Source of the DNA: Gymnopilus junonius
Lineage: Eukaryota > Basidiomycota > Agaricomycetes > Agaricales > Galerinaceae
DNA: 64,000 bases
Assembly: GCA_015501075.1 (NCBI GenBank)
Contig: JADNYJ010000006.1
Span: 248,001 to 312,000 of the forward strand
Direction: 5' to 3'
A model generated the notes under the pieces. That model made no database searches, was not told the DNA's origin, and was given only the letters and a program-made list of their open reading frames with translations. The stretch's first letter is position 1. Every line of letters begins with the position of its first letter. The translations under genes and the position numbers were made by a program. Below, in pieces: positions 12,282 through 22,821 of this stretch.

Positions 12282-12638
12282 TTCAAGAACGGCAAGGTTT
12301 ACCAATGGACCGTTCTATTCAGTGCTGATTATCTCGGAATTGAGACTATGACGGGATGCCCAGGCCAGCATATCCCCTCGCTTTCGCAGCCGTAGAGAAA
12401 TGGTTTACTACGCTTCTGCAGCATACCCCTCATCAAGCTCCGCTTGGCAGGTCGACTCTGGAAGTGCATTTTTTCTCCTTGTGAACATGTCTTCGACGAT
12501 TTGCAGACGATATACAAGGAGGAACTGGCGCCGTCGATAGGGATCCTTGACCAAATGGCGAAGCAGGGGTCTGCACATGTATACCATATTGATAGGACCT
12601 ACGGTAGGGAGATGATTACTACTCGCTTCAAGCCTTAG
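12282..12638 (+). pseudogene. Broken coding relic downstream of the repeat gene
   Basis: Three overlapping frames read as one protein segment: 'VYQWTVLFSADYLGIE' to 'PSLSQ', then 'AVEKWFTTLLQHTPHQAPL', then 'FDDLQTIYKEELAPSIGIL' to 'HIDRTYGREMITTRF'. The frame changes once near 12386 and again near 12460-12475 beside a T-run and CT repeat. It looks like the C-terminal part of a mushroom-specific protein that has lost its frame. No function is known. Confidence 0.5.
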
Positions 12639-13300
12639 CTTTTTCCTACATAACTTTCCTAATAAAAAAAAAGAATATTCCCTTTTATGTTAAGCCCTCT
12701 TTTTCAGTCACCTAATGCCGCATTGTTTTTGCTTTACAGCTGGGAACTAATAAAGGTATATGCTTCCTTGTCGTGGCTCTTGATAGCGGGAGTTGTGACT
12801 AACGTGTGACAGAGGCTACCGTTGTGACTAGGCTCTTGAATTTCAATTTATCGCTCGATCCTACGTCTCGCTGGAGTAATTCATGCAAGTGGCCACAAAG
12901 GCCTCAACTCATTTCCTATACCCACTTGCTGCATAAGTAAAGTTTCTTCATTGAACTGACCGACTTCTGCTCACGGTCATTTCTGCGAAGAACCAAAATA
13001 TTAACCCAAATTCTGAAGCTGAGGCCCAACTTATGAAGCCCGTATAGCAAGATGACTTGCGCGCCAATTACCCATCGGCATATTCTACAGCATCTTTCCA
13101 GGACGCCGAAGCTTTCAAATTTCCTTGGATGCATTCGACCTAGGCAACAAGGTGGCGGAGTTTGCTATGGTCATCGCTCTTTCTCGGTATCTATTCTTTC
13201 AAGTTCCATGTACCTCTTCCCCTGCTGTCCTAACCCGAATCGTTTGAGTAGGCATCATCCCTCAATATGAGCAAGCCGCCTTTGTCGCGGTTCATCCTGA
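12639..13300 (+). other. Intergenic; possible decayed 5' part of the next gene
   Basis: No intact gene. From about 13291 the sequence encodes 'LTLDPHKMQPLGQQVYDFSG', the end of one repeat unit of the family at 9.3 and 13.4 kb. It is followed by a stop (about 13369), suggesting the 13.4 kb gene was once longer at its 5' end. Confidence 0.4.
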
Positions 13301-13370
13301 CGCTCGACCCCCATAAAATGCAACCGTTGGGTCAGCAAGTATACGACTTTTCGGGAAGCTGTTTGTTGCA

Positions 13371-14223
13371 ATGAAGGTCCCATCAGAAAACAAGAAGGCC
13401 AGATTTCACTATGGTGGCACCCCTTATCAGAGGTTCCCTCCTGGCACTGTCGGCACAGTGTATTATCTCCAGCCACCGCCTGATAAGCCTTCCCTCGCGC
13501 TCACGGGAGGTATCCGTTTCCGCATCATGTCTGACGTGTCGCACTTCGATGACGGAGAAGACCTCAAGTTGCCAAATGGTAACATATGGCACATAATCGC
13601 GTACAATCTCATAAAAGCTCCTTGGAAGCCGCTTCTCTCGATAGCGAAGAAGGAGTCGCTGATAGATGAGGGTGTTGTTTCTGATATGCAAAACCTTGCA
13701 GGCCCATCCTATCAGCCCAGCACAGACAGCTTGCATTATGAGTTTGATCAACCTTTTATTCTTGACTTGGAGCACTCCTTCATCAGCAGGGTCTTTTTAA
13801 ATCGGTCAACGATTCATCGATTTCTCTGGAATGTCCTTGAGGACATGTACCGGCCCAGGGGCAAGGAAACAAAACCAACTCCTTGCCCCGTGTACACTGG
13901 TACGTTACGTCTGTATCCACTTACTTTTTTGCGTATGTTCAATCTGCGCAGGTCAATTGCTCGTCCGTTTCGAACTGTCGACACTTCTATCAGCCTCTAG
14001 AACCTCTACAGGGCCAAAAAAGTGTTTGGTACTCAGAGTGCTCGATGTTGTGACACCTTTCCAGCGTCTGGCCCCTCCAGAATACGATTTATTGGAAGAG
14101 CCAATTCCAGGCGGCCTTCTTATGCGGCGGTCAAGCAGAAGTACGAAGCTTGAACCACTTCTTTATAATTTGGAAGGTCGGAAGGATGGAAGGATTATTG
14201 CTGAATTTGCTGGCATAGCATGA
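13371..14223 (+). CDS. Single-repeat paralogue of the 'FPPGTVG' family
   Basis: Two exons (13371-13899, 13952-14223) join to 266 codons without a break. It carries one repeat unit ('RFPPGTVGTVYYLQPPP', 'GGIRFRIMSDVSHFDDGEDL') and the same C-terminal module as the end of the 9.3 kb gene: 'FDQPFILDLEHSF', 'LLVRFELSTLL' and 'KDGRIIAEFAGIA'. The shared intron position shows that the two arose by duplication. Relics of a further repeat unit lie just upstream, so the present start may follow loss of the 5' part. Function unknown; no signal peptide or membrane segment is seen. Confidence 0.65.
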
Positions 14224-14602
14224 CCATAGTCCCTATGACGGCAACGTTACGCATACCTCCTAATTGGTGTCGCTCAGTTCAGTTGATGCACATCCGAAGA
14301 AAAGCTATCTACTTTTTCCTGCTATTACGATCATGCTTTAAATCGCATGGCCTCGGCTTTGGTAGGAGGGTACGAATATGGTCCGTCTGGGGTTATATGA
14401 TACGATATGACCGTCCTCAAGTTCAGAAATAGTTCTTAGAAATAGTCATCTGATTCCTGAACCAGAAGCTCAAGAGCACCAGCACCAGATCAAGCTCAAG
14501 CCGTCAAGTCAAATACATTTCAGTCCAATCTTCAAACCTACGAATGGTGTTCAAGCCTTCTTTCATCGCCTTATTCTCCGGTGCTCAAGCACAGGAGTGG
14601 GA

Positions 14603-14770
14603 TCAATGATCGCGTTTGCGCCACCACGATCACCTGCATCCAGTAGAACCCGTACATCTTGCACTGTGGTCCTGTTCGTATTATGCTTTATCCTATTGCT
14701 TTTGTTGTTGCTATCTTCTGCTATGGTAGAACTCAAGTCAATCATGTATTTCGCACCGCAGCCGCCGTTC
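14603..14770 (+). repeat. Dispersed repeat, copy 2
   Basis: Inverted counterpart of 2770-2945; see that entry. Blocks in common include AGAACCCGTACATC and CCTGTTCGTATTATGC. Both copies also keep a similar translation ('SRTRTS' then a hydrophobic run), which may mean a once-coding element or simply shared ancestry. Confidence 0.5.
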
Positions 14771-16026
14771 CCACGTCGTTATTCATGTATGTAAGGTAGG
14801 CGCAACTTTAATTCAGCACCTTATGTAATCGTATTACTAAGCGCCAAGAGCGGCCAAATCTACGAGTAGAAATTTTGAAAAAACTAGCAAAGACAAAAAT
14901 CAGTTGAAGGGTAGGTCACCTACAAAGACGACAACGACTAGGCATTGGATGTCCAAGATCGGTAAGTCGCAGTTGGTTCTGGCAAGGAGGTCTCGAAGGT
15001 TTGTACATTATGCATTATCAATTCTTTTGACTCACATATATTTCTAGAATGGCTCCGTACTCCAAGTTCCACCACTCCATCTCTATCGGTGGAATGAGAA
15101 TCGTCCCATGCATATACATTATGTCTATGGATATCATTTCTTCCCTAGTCAATACTTCTGTAATACTGCCAGGGCAGTAAATTATTTGCTCTCACACACT
15201 ATGCATCCAGGTGATCGGCAAGAGCGTCGAGTTCTACAACCCGGGATGACCTGATGGGAAAACAATACTGGTTCCTTTACCTTCTCTCTCCAGCTCATGA
15301 GCTAACTTGGAATCCAATTCAGATTCAAAGTATCTCATTTCTACCCCTTCCGATTTGATGCAATGCCCAAAACAATAGGTTATTCATCGTTCTTTTTGGC
15401 CAACGAGTGCTGCGAATAATTACTGTCAGTCTTCGCGGAGGATCGCGGGAAAGTGAGGTGATTGCGTATTCATGACCATGGAATTGGACTGCTGATCGTC
15501 ATTCTTATTATAGGACTATGGGCGTTACTTGATCAAAATGGAAAGTAATTGTACATCTATGGGAAGTGGTTTGCATATCGGGTGTTATTGCCAAATGGCG
15601 GGTCGGTCTCCCAGGTCAGACTTTTTCATGAGGGTTATAATGGAGAACAACTTCTGCGTCATGGTGGCTTGCATAGCAAGAGAACTTGTTCTTTTATTTC
15701 CTGATGGGCGATTCACTTTGTAAGCCTGAAAATTTTGTCTTAGGGAAGCAAGGTTATAATGATTTTTAATTTGATTGTATCGCGTAATTGATCAAGCTCC
15801 TGGATTTCAAATTGGTTTATTCCTGGGGCAAAGCCTAAAATACTTGCATTCTTGCGAATACCTCCCCAAGTTTAAACGTTGGAGACCGTTACCGTGATCA
15901 TCTGCACGTCCGTATCCGCAGGCGTTGTTTGTGATGACACGGAACTTCAAAATATCAACTAATTTCCCAGCCCGAGTGGCTGGAAAGGATTGTGTGGATC
16001 GGTCGCGTGGTCTCAATTGAATGAGC
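14771..16026. other. Gene-poor interval before the xylanase
   Basis: Short open pieces occur (for example around 15529-15723), but I could not link them into a splice-consistent gene or recognise a domain. Some may be decayed coding sequence. Confidence 0.35.
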
Positions 16027-16034
16027 TATATAAA
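16027..16034 (+). promoter_or_regulatory. TATA box of the xylanase gene
   Basis: TATATAAA lies 65 bp upstream of the GH10 start codon, a spacing that fits a strongly inducible fungal promoter. Confidence 0.55.
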
Positions 16035-16091
16035 CTCTTCGAAGTCTGGACAAGTCCGCTTAGAGCTTCGGAAAAAGAAACTGACACCCCA

Positions 16092-17569
16092 ATGATACTC
16101 CAACCTCTTCTAGGTCTACTGGCCCTCCTTCAACTAGCAACAGCAATACCAACTGCCTCGACAGGCCTTTCAACCGCTGCCAAATCCGCAGGAAAGAAGT
16201 ACTTCGGCTCTGCAACGGATAATCCGGAGCTAACCAACACCGCCTATGTTGCTGAGTTGAGCAATGTAGCCGATTTTTCGCAGCTGACTGCGGTAAATTC
16301 CTCTGATTCATCTTCGCCAGTCTTCTTATGCGTCTTTCTGTAGGAAAATAGCATGAAATGGGTTCGTACTCTTTTATTATGAAAGTGGAGTCCTTGTTAC
16401 CTGTATATTTATCCGATCTGCAGGATGCTATCGAACCGAACCAGGGTCAATTTACGTTCTCTCAAGGCGATCAGATATTGCAGCTTGCTCAAAAGAACGG
16501 ACAGCTGATGCGGGGTGAGCTATAGCTTTGCCACTTTTTTCACAGTCGGGATTTTTGAAGCAGTTAAACTGATGCTTGTTAAGGTCACAATTGTGTTTGG
16601 CACGAGCAACTCCCCAGTTGGGTTACCAACACCCAATGGACGAACGCTACTCTTACCGCCGCTTTGACAAATCACATAACCAATCTCATCGGCCATTACA
16701 AAGGGGATATGTAAGTCGGTTATAAATTCTTTCTTATTGTTGCTTGATTCATTCATTGGTTTACCACTATGTAGGTACAGCTGGGATGTCGTCAACGGTA
16801 AGGTTTATGTATGTTAGTCAACCTCTCGGACTGTAGTTCACACTTTGTTATCACAGAACCCTTCAACGAAGACGGTAGTCTCTTCAGTTCCGTCTTCACA
16901 GAGTTCATTGGTCCAGCCTATATCCCCATCGCTCTCAAAACTGCCCGAGCTGCTGATCCAAGCACAAAACTCTACGTATGGATCTCTCCTGCATCTATTG
17001 AAAATAACGTTCCTCAATACAAGGGTAGATCAACGAATTCAACATCGAATTTACAGGAGCAAAAGCCACAGCCATGCTCAACCTCGTCAAACAGCTTAAG
17101 CAGGAAGGCGTGCCTGTCGACGGAATCGGGTTCCAATGCCACTTCATTGTGGGCGAAGTTCCCACCTCATTCCAGTCCATTCTGCAGCAATTCACTGCGC
17201 TAGGCGTGGAGGTCGCCATCACGGAGTTGGACATTCGCATGACACTCCCAGAGACGACGGCTTTGTTGCAGCAGCAGCAGACGGACTACCAGACGGTTAT
17301 TAATGCTTGTAGGAGTGTAGCTAATTGCGTTGGCGTGACTGTCTGGGATTACACGGATGAAGTAAGTTATATGATCTTTTCGTAACCATTTTCTCTGACT
17401 GCGGTTCTAGTTCTCGTGGATTCCAGGTGCTTTCCCAGGCATGGGAGATGCTTGTCCATTCGACTCAGTACGTCTTTCCTCACCAACGATATAAAAGCCG
17501 TAATTAAAAATTGGATAGAATTTCAACAAGAAACCTGCCTACCAAGGCATCCTCAACGGGTGGGCATAA
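16092..17569 (+). CDS. Secreted endo-1,4-beta-xylanase, glycoside hydrolase family 10
   Basis: Nine exons (16092-16292, 16344-16361, 16424-16514, 16584-16710, 16775-16797, 16857-16975, 17029-17361, 17411-17467, 17519-17569) join to 339 codons. Exons of 18 and 23 bp are included. A signal peptide '[18 protein letters not shown]' directs secretion. GH10 landmarks: 'NSMKWDAIEP', '[14 protein letters not shown]', the acid/base Glu at about 154 in 'WDVVNEPF', and the nucleophile Glu at about 259 in 'ITELDIR'. It cleaves internal beta-1,4 bonds of xylan by a retaining mechanism. No CBM1 cellulose-binding module or linker is present, so this is a catalytic-domain-only enzyme ending '[11 protein letters not shown]'. 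No other plant-cell-wall gene lies nearby. Confidence 0.93.
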
Positions 17570-20500
17570 AGAATCGAAGGAACTACATAGTCGATGAAAC
17601 TGTATTCATAGTATTAAGTCAAAAAAACAAGTGACCTGTCAGTCAGAGCTGACTTCCATGCAATGGTGCTGGTGGCTATTTTTCCGCTTTTGCACCAGTC
17701 ACACATTTGTATGCACTGTCAACAGGTGACTATGAGAGTGTTCCAAGTTCTATTGTCTCCTAAGATGGGTATAAACGACAATCCGCAAGATTCTGAGTCA
17801 TCATCCTTCAGCATTCCTCTTAATCTTTTACCATAGAGGGACAATGAGCGCTCGCGACTTGAAGCCGCTCATCTCATTATTATGAAGTCGGATCACCGTT
17901 CCTGTCCTGACTGAGGTGCGGGACAATTCATCTACACGAAGCAATCACATAATTAACAGTATCACGACCGCGGGGGAAGCGGTGGCGATTGTCATTAGCC
18001 GTAATTGATATTCGAGCCTGCTTGACGATCCTCGTATGTTTGTCGCAATTCCGCGATTGGTGATTGGCCGACAGAGTACTGAATAGGAAATGAATGTGGC
18101 GCATCTGATCGAGATCGGCGCGCTGTTAAAAGTTGATGTGCATTGGGATTCAGGGTGCTTGAGAGAAAAGAACTTGAAATAAAGTGAGTGATGGCCTCGC
18201 TTTAAATAATAAAGATGTGGATGTCGAGTTTTAGAGTGCTAGATCTTCTGGTATAATTATCGAATCAAGCGAATCAATTTCATCTGAGGTTCCTTGGTGT
18301 GAGTATTTTAAGTGAAGAAGTGAATGATGAATTGTTACTGCCACTTTCAAGCCAGAGTTAGAACCTGATATTAAAGGCCGGTGATCATCTGATGAGTATT
18401 CGAAGATAAAGTCCTCAAGTGTGGGCATAAAGTAACTCTCGGCGACGGTCCTGGGATAGATATCCATATGATAAGATTTTAGAGATGGGAAGGCAAGAGC
18501 CTTTTTTAGGTAGACTGCACTAGTACGATCTGTTGAGACGTTAGCTCATGATCTAAGTTATCATATACTCATCTGCGGTCAATTTGGGTCTTCTCAATGT
18601 ATACGTTTCAACTTGGGTATCATCAACAGAAGAAAATCAAATTCTGGAGCAAATCGGTCAATATAAAGATATGATATACTCACAGTTAAGGATATCGCTT
18701 CTCAGCAGGTTCCAGGGGCCTCCAAGCCCAAAAAACTTGATGAATCTCCAACACGAAAAGGTCTCCAGCATGAGAGCTTTGCAAGCTTTGCACAGGTATT
18801 AAAGAAGGACGGTTGATCCCGCAGCCGTGTATGCTGTGATAACGATATGGTTATATCTTTTGTCAAATCCGATTGTACGTGTTGATCACCGACTCACCGG
18901 CCGATCATGATCGTGATTGTCTGAGTCCTCAGCTCAGAAATACCGACACGGGGGCTCTGCCCGATCGAGGAGGATTGGCTTGCGGACACTGGCGCACTGC
19001 CTTTGCTTCCTTTCTTCTCCGGACCTCTCCTGAGGAATCCGGATCAGGATGTTACTTAAGAGCGTAAGGTCCGTGTCCGTTGATGACATAGAGTAGGGTT
19101 CAAGTTAGAGTGGAGTTAGAGCACTTGAGGCGGTGTACCTCGCCAGTTGGACGACAGGGTTCACAGGAAGCCGCAAGGCGGGGCTGTGCTAGTATGACGT
19201 GCAGTCATTATTATGTAATATATTGAGCGTCTATTTATGTTCTCCTTGGGTCGGGCATGAGTGTGAGCTGCCAGTTGAAAGCAGGTAGGTAGGGATGAGG
19301 CAGTTACTCTGTATGCAATACGGTACTCGTGGAGTGCCATTCGCTTTCACGTTCGGATTGAAGTATGCACTATACACGTTCCTTTCATTTTTTCCAAGCT
19401 ACTTATTAGTATGACAAGTGATGTTGACATTCATGATTCGGAACGTGCGTTTGCATCGTTTAGCTCTTCCTTTCTCCCAGCTCTCTAAATCTTCACCCCG
19501 ATTGTCTCGCACCACGCTGTAGATGATATCCTGGCTCGCAAATTGAACTTCTGGGACTCATCAGATGAAGATTTTCTTTTTCCTCAGATCGCCCAGTCTG
19601 CCAATCAAATAAAAATAAAGAAGAGAGTATATAAGTAAGAAATGTAGTTAAAGCATATAAACACCGAGTACCGAGCTGGGTATTAAACAGGTGGGTTGTT
19701 AATGTAGCTGATAGACTCAGATATCAGAGCTCAGGCCTGCACTGGTACGGGTACTGGGTACCGATTCAGAAGTCCTCTCAATCTTTCCCTTGGTTAAACA
19801 TATACTTTACTAGCATACACTAGCAAAAAACCTCCAAAAAGCCTCCTTGTCGAAGTTCAAACACATCCTCAGGATTTATCCGCTCACTTGCCTACGTTAT
19901 CTGATTTAGTGACTCACAGTGACTCGCAATGGTTGGTTCCCTGGCGCTGGGATCGTACATTGCCAGCCAGCTTTGAAAATTGATAACTCCGATTCGATAT
20001 CCGTAAGTCAGTGAGTCGGTCAGTGAGTCGGCCAGTCAATGATAATCTCTCTATTAATACCTGACACTCGACCCATGACTCACTTGTGGACGCATGCATG
20101 AATGATAATAATATTATCAACTTGAAGAACGAAGCAAAAGAAAGAGAAAGCGAAGCGTTCGTGAATATGCAGTATGTATTTTTGGAGTTGGCGCCTGAGA
20201 AGAAAGTGAGGAATATAGGAAAGAGGGGTGGGTTTAATTATAAGGTGAGTTTTGACAACTGATTATGATTAATGAGATGACACCGCCCTCAAGGTGATGT
20301 TGTGTGGGTATAGGGTGTAGAGTACGCGTGCGTACTTTTTTTTTTGCTTTACTTTATTTTCCGTGAAATCGGAAAATGCGAGTGACAGAATGAGAATAGC
20401 TCTTAAGCTACAGACAACCTCATTGCTGCAGGCAAAAAACTTGAGGCTTGCGATAAGTCCGTGAGCAAAGGTAGTACATTAGTAGTACTTTCACGGTACA

Positions 20501-22821
20501 CCGCCTTTTCAAGTTTAGCTGTTTTGGGGGGCCTGTGCTTTATGCGCCCTATGCTTATGCCTTCGTTTCTTCTGTGTTTCAGTTTACTTGCGGAATGAGA
20601 GCGAGGTCAGGATTCCTGAGAAGTGTAGTGAGCTCCCTGGTTAATACGAGTCTGAACCCAGGCGCATTGCGAGTTATCAGACTCAGACGATCAGTGCTGT
20701 TACTTGCGCTAGTGCTAACACGGTGCAATGAAATGCGAGATTCACTGCCATGTTAGCCCTTACCACATGTATCCCTCTGTGATAAATCTAGAGAAAGTTC
20801 AAAGTTTGGAGTTTGAAGTTTGAACCACCGGTGCGAGCCTGGGATGCGTACAGACGGAAGGAGAAATCGATGTAGAATTAGAGTTGGAGTTCGAATTGAA
20901 GGGCAGATGTTACAGTATGTATGTATAGCTAGTAGAACATATCCAACTACCCCGTGCCATTCTGACAACCCTGGCATATATACCCGTCACATTCCTTTGC
21001 TTTTTTCCTTTATATGAACTACCACTTGCCTTGTAGCACCCGCCATTCTTTGATATATATCAAATGTCGTATTTTATTACCTGAAAAGCGAAATAAAGTA
21101 TTGAAACTAACTCTATAGCTACCTGAAAGTCAACCTATGGTGAATGCGAGGAATCAACCTATGAGCGGTTGATTTTTGCAGAATAGCGTTAGGATGGAGA
21201 TCAACCAAATCCCATTGAGAATTCAGCAGAGCCGGCCATTTTTGAGATTAGGATGCTTTTGTCCATTTTAGATTGAAAAGCATCCTAGTTGGCACCAACC
21301 TACCCCGAGCTCAAAATCAACCAGCACCCGTTGAAAATCAACCAAAGGTGCGCTTTTTAACATCCCGTTGCAGGTTGAGATATAGGTTGAAATCCAACCT
21401 AGGCGGTTACCACAGTGCTAGTCCGTTTGACTAGTTCGCTAGATCAGACGCGATTCAGAGCCATTTGGCTGGCAACCGCCCATTGTGGGAGGTTAATAGA
21501 CGACCCTCGCTCATCGCATTGCGTGTTTTAATAAATTCATGGAGAGTACAAAGATCGGTGATTAACAGATGAAGTAGGGATCTACATTACTGTTGACCTC
21601 GAGCTGGGATATCATATCGATGATGAACAGATCCACTCTTCTATTACCTAGGTCGGTGGGTGGACGGACGGACGGACAGACGGATGGATCAGTGTGCGGT
21701 GAGCAGCGGGCTGATGATCATGTTCATTGCTTTATTTTCGCTTTCACTTCGTTTTGATGAGGCTCGATTAAGTACGCGTGCGTCAGAACGCCTTGAGCGT
21801 GTTCTGACAATAAGGATGTAGTGTAGTAATTAATAGAATAGGGTAATGTATGTCCTTCCTCTTCCATTGTATATATGACATAGTGCGCACTGCATTGGTG
21901 ATCGGGTATGGGAGTGGACTGTATCCTGGGGAAGAGGCGATGCGATGAGGTCGACGGAACGGAGTCGGCCTTTTTTGCCGCGGAGTTGAATATGACGAGT
22001 GGGTGGGAGTAAACTGTAAACTTGCCCGCCCTTCGGGGGAAGATGAGAGAGTGTATGTTTGTTTTCCTTTGATGAGGGTGATTTGACATGCATTACATAT
22101 GCGCTTGTGTGGACCGAGGTGGTGAGTGTGTTTTTGAGTTTGGCGACGGGCTGTAGAGACGGATCATGATCGTATGCAGACCGGAGATCGATGAGATGAT
22201 GCAAATAGTGTCGTATCGTATCCAATTTGAATTGAATTGTCTCATGGCTCAACTCGAACTTGAAGGTTTGCGTACCAGGAAATCGAAGCCGCAGCGCGTA
22301 TGTATCGTTTACGTTTAGGGGGACATGGAAGCACAACCCCAGGGTGTTCTCGGGGCGCCCAGAGCAAATCCAGAGAGTGACAAAACAAATTAACAAGCGC
22401 AACGAGATATTTTAGATTTTCTGACAAAAGAGATAGATACCGGAGATGACCGGCAGGACCGTCCGAGAAGAAGGCACCATCTCGGAAATGGGAGATGGGT
22501 TCCGAGAGGCCGGCAAGGGGATTTAATTTGGGATTGCGGGATGTTCGGGAGGCGGTGTAAGCAGGCAGCTGGCTTTGAGTGTGCATGGGCTGAGGGCGTG
22601 CAGAATACGAGAGCTTTGTAGATGAGAAAACGAGGGAGGAGGGCGATGTGATGTGATGATGATGGAAGAGCAAAAAAAAAGGAAATGAAGGGACGAATGG
22701 AAGAAGAGGGAGATGGAGGAGTTTGAAATGGGAACAAACAAATAAAGAAAGTCTTATCCCACAGCAACGCACTACGAAACCTTTCACCGTCACTGCCTCT
22801 CTGCCTTGGATCTCTCCCGCC
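17570..22821. other. 5.2 kb gene-poor region upstream of the C2H2 factor
   Basis: No gene could be supported. It contains a repeated GTGAGTCGG/TCAGTGAGTCGG motif (about 20005-20037), a foldback element (21120-21412), a GGAC/GGAT microsatellite (about 21654-21687) and many short A/T stretches. A minus-strand open frame of 190 codons at 21830-22402 shows no splice logic or motif. The last part may be the long promoter and leader of the factor at 22.8 kb. Confidence 0.45.
21120..21412. repeat. Foldback/MITE-like element with TCAACC repeats and an internal hairpin
   Basis: The segment has TCAACCTAT on the left and the inverse (ATAGGTTGA) on the right, with several further TCAACC copies between. 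Its centre is a perfect 12 bp hairpin: TAGGATGCTTTT (21249-21260), 15-base loop, AAAAGCATCCTA (21276-21287). No coding sequence. It resembles a non-autonomous inverted-repeat element, but target-site duplications were not identified. Confidence 0.5.

Noticed and set aside
15529..15723. Possible carbohydrate-binding or lectin fragment
   Set aside because: A few aromatic-glycine patterns looked suggestive, but no family order of motifs could be shown.
21830..22402. 190-codon minus-strand open frame as a gene
   Set aside because: No recognisable motif, overlaps other long frames of equal quality, lies in the promoter zone of the C2H2 factor and shows no splice-supported extension.
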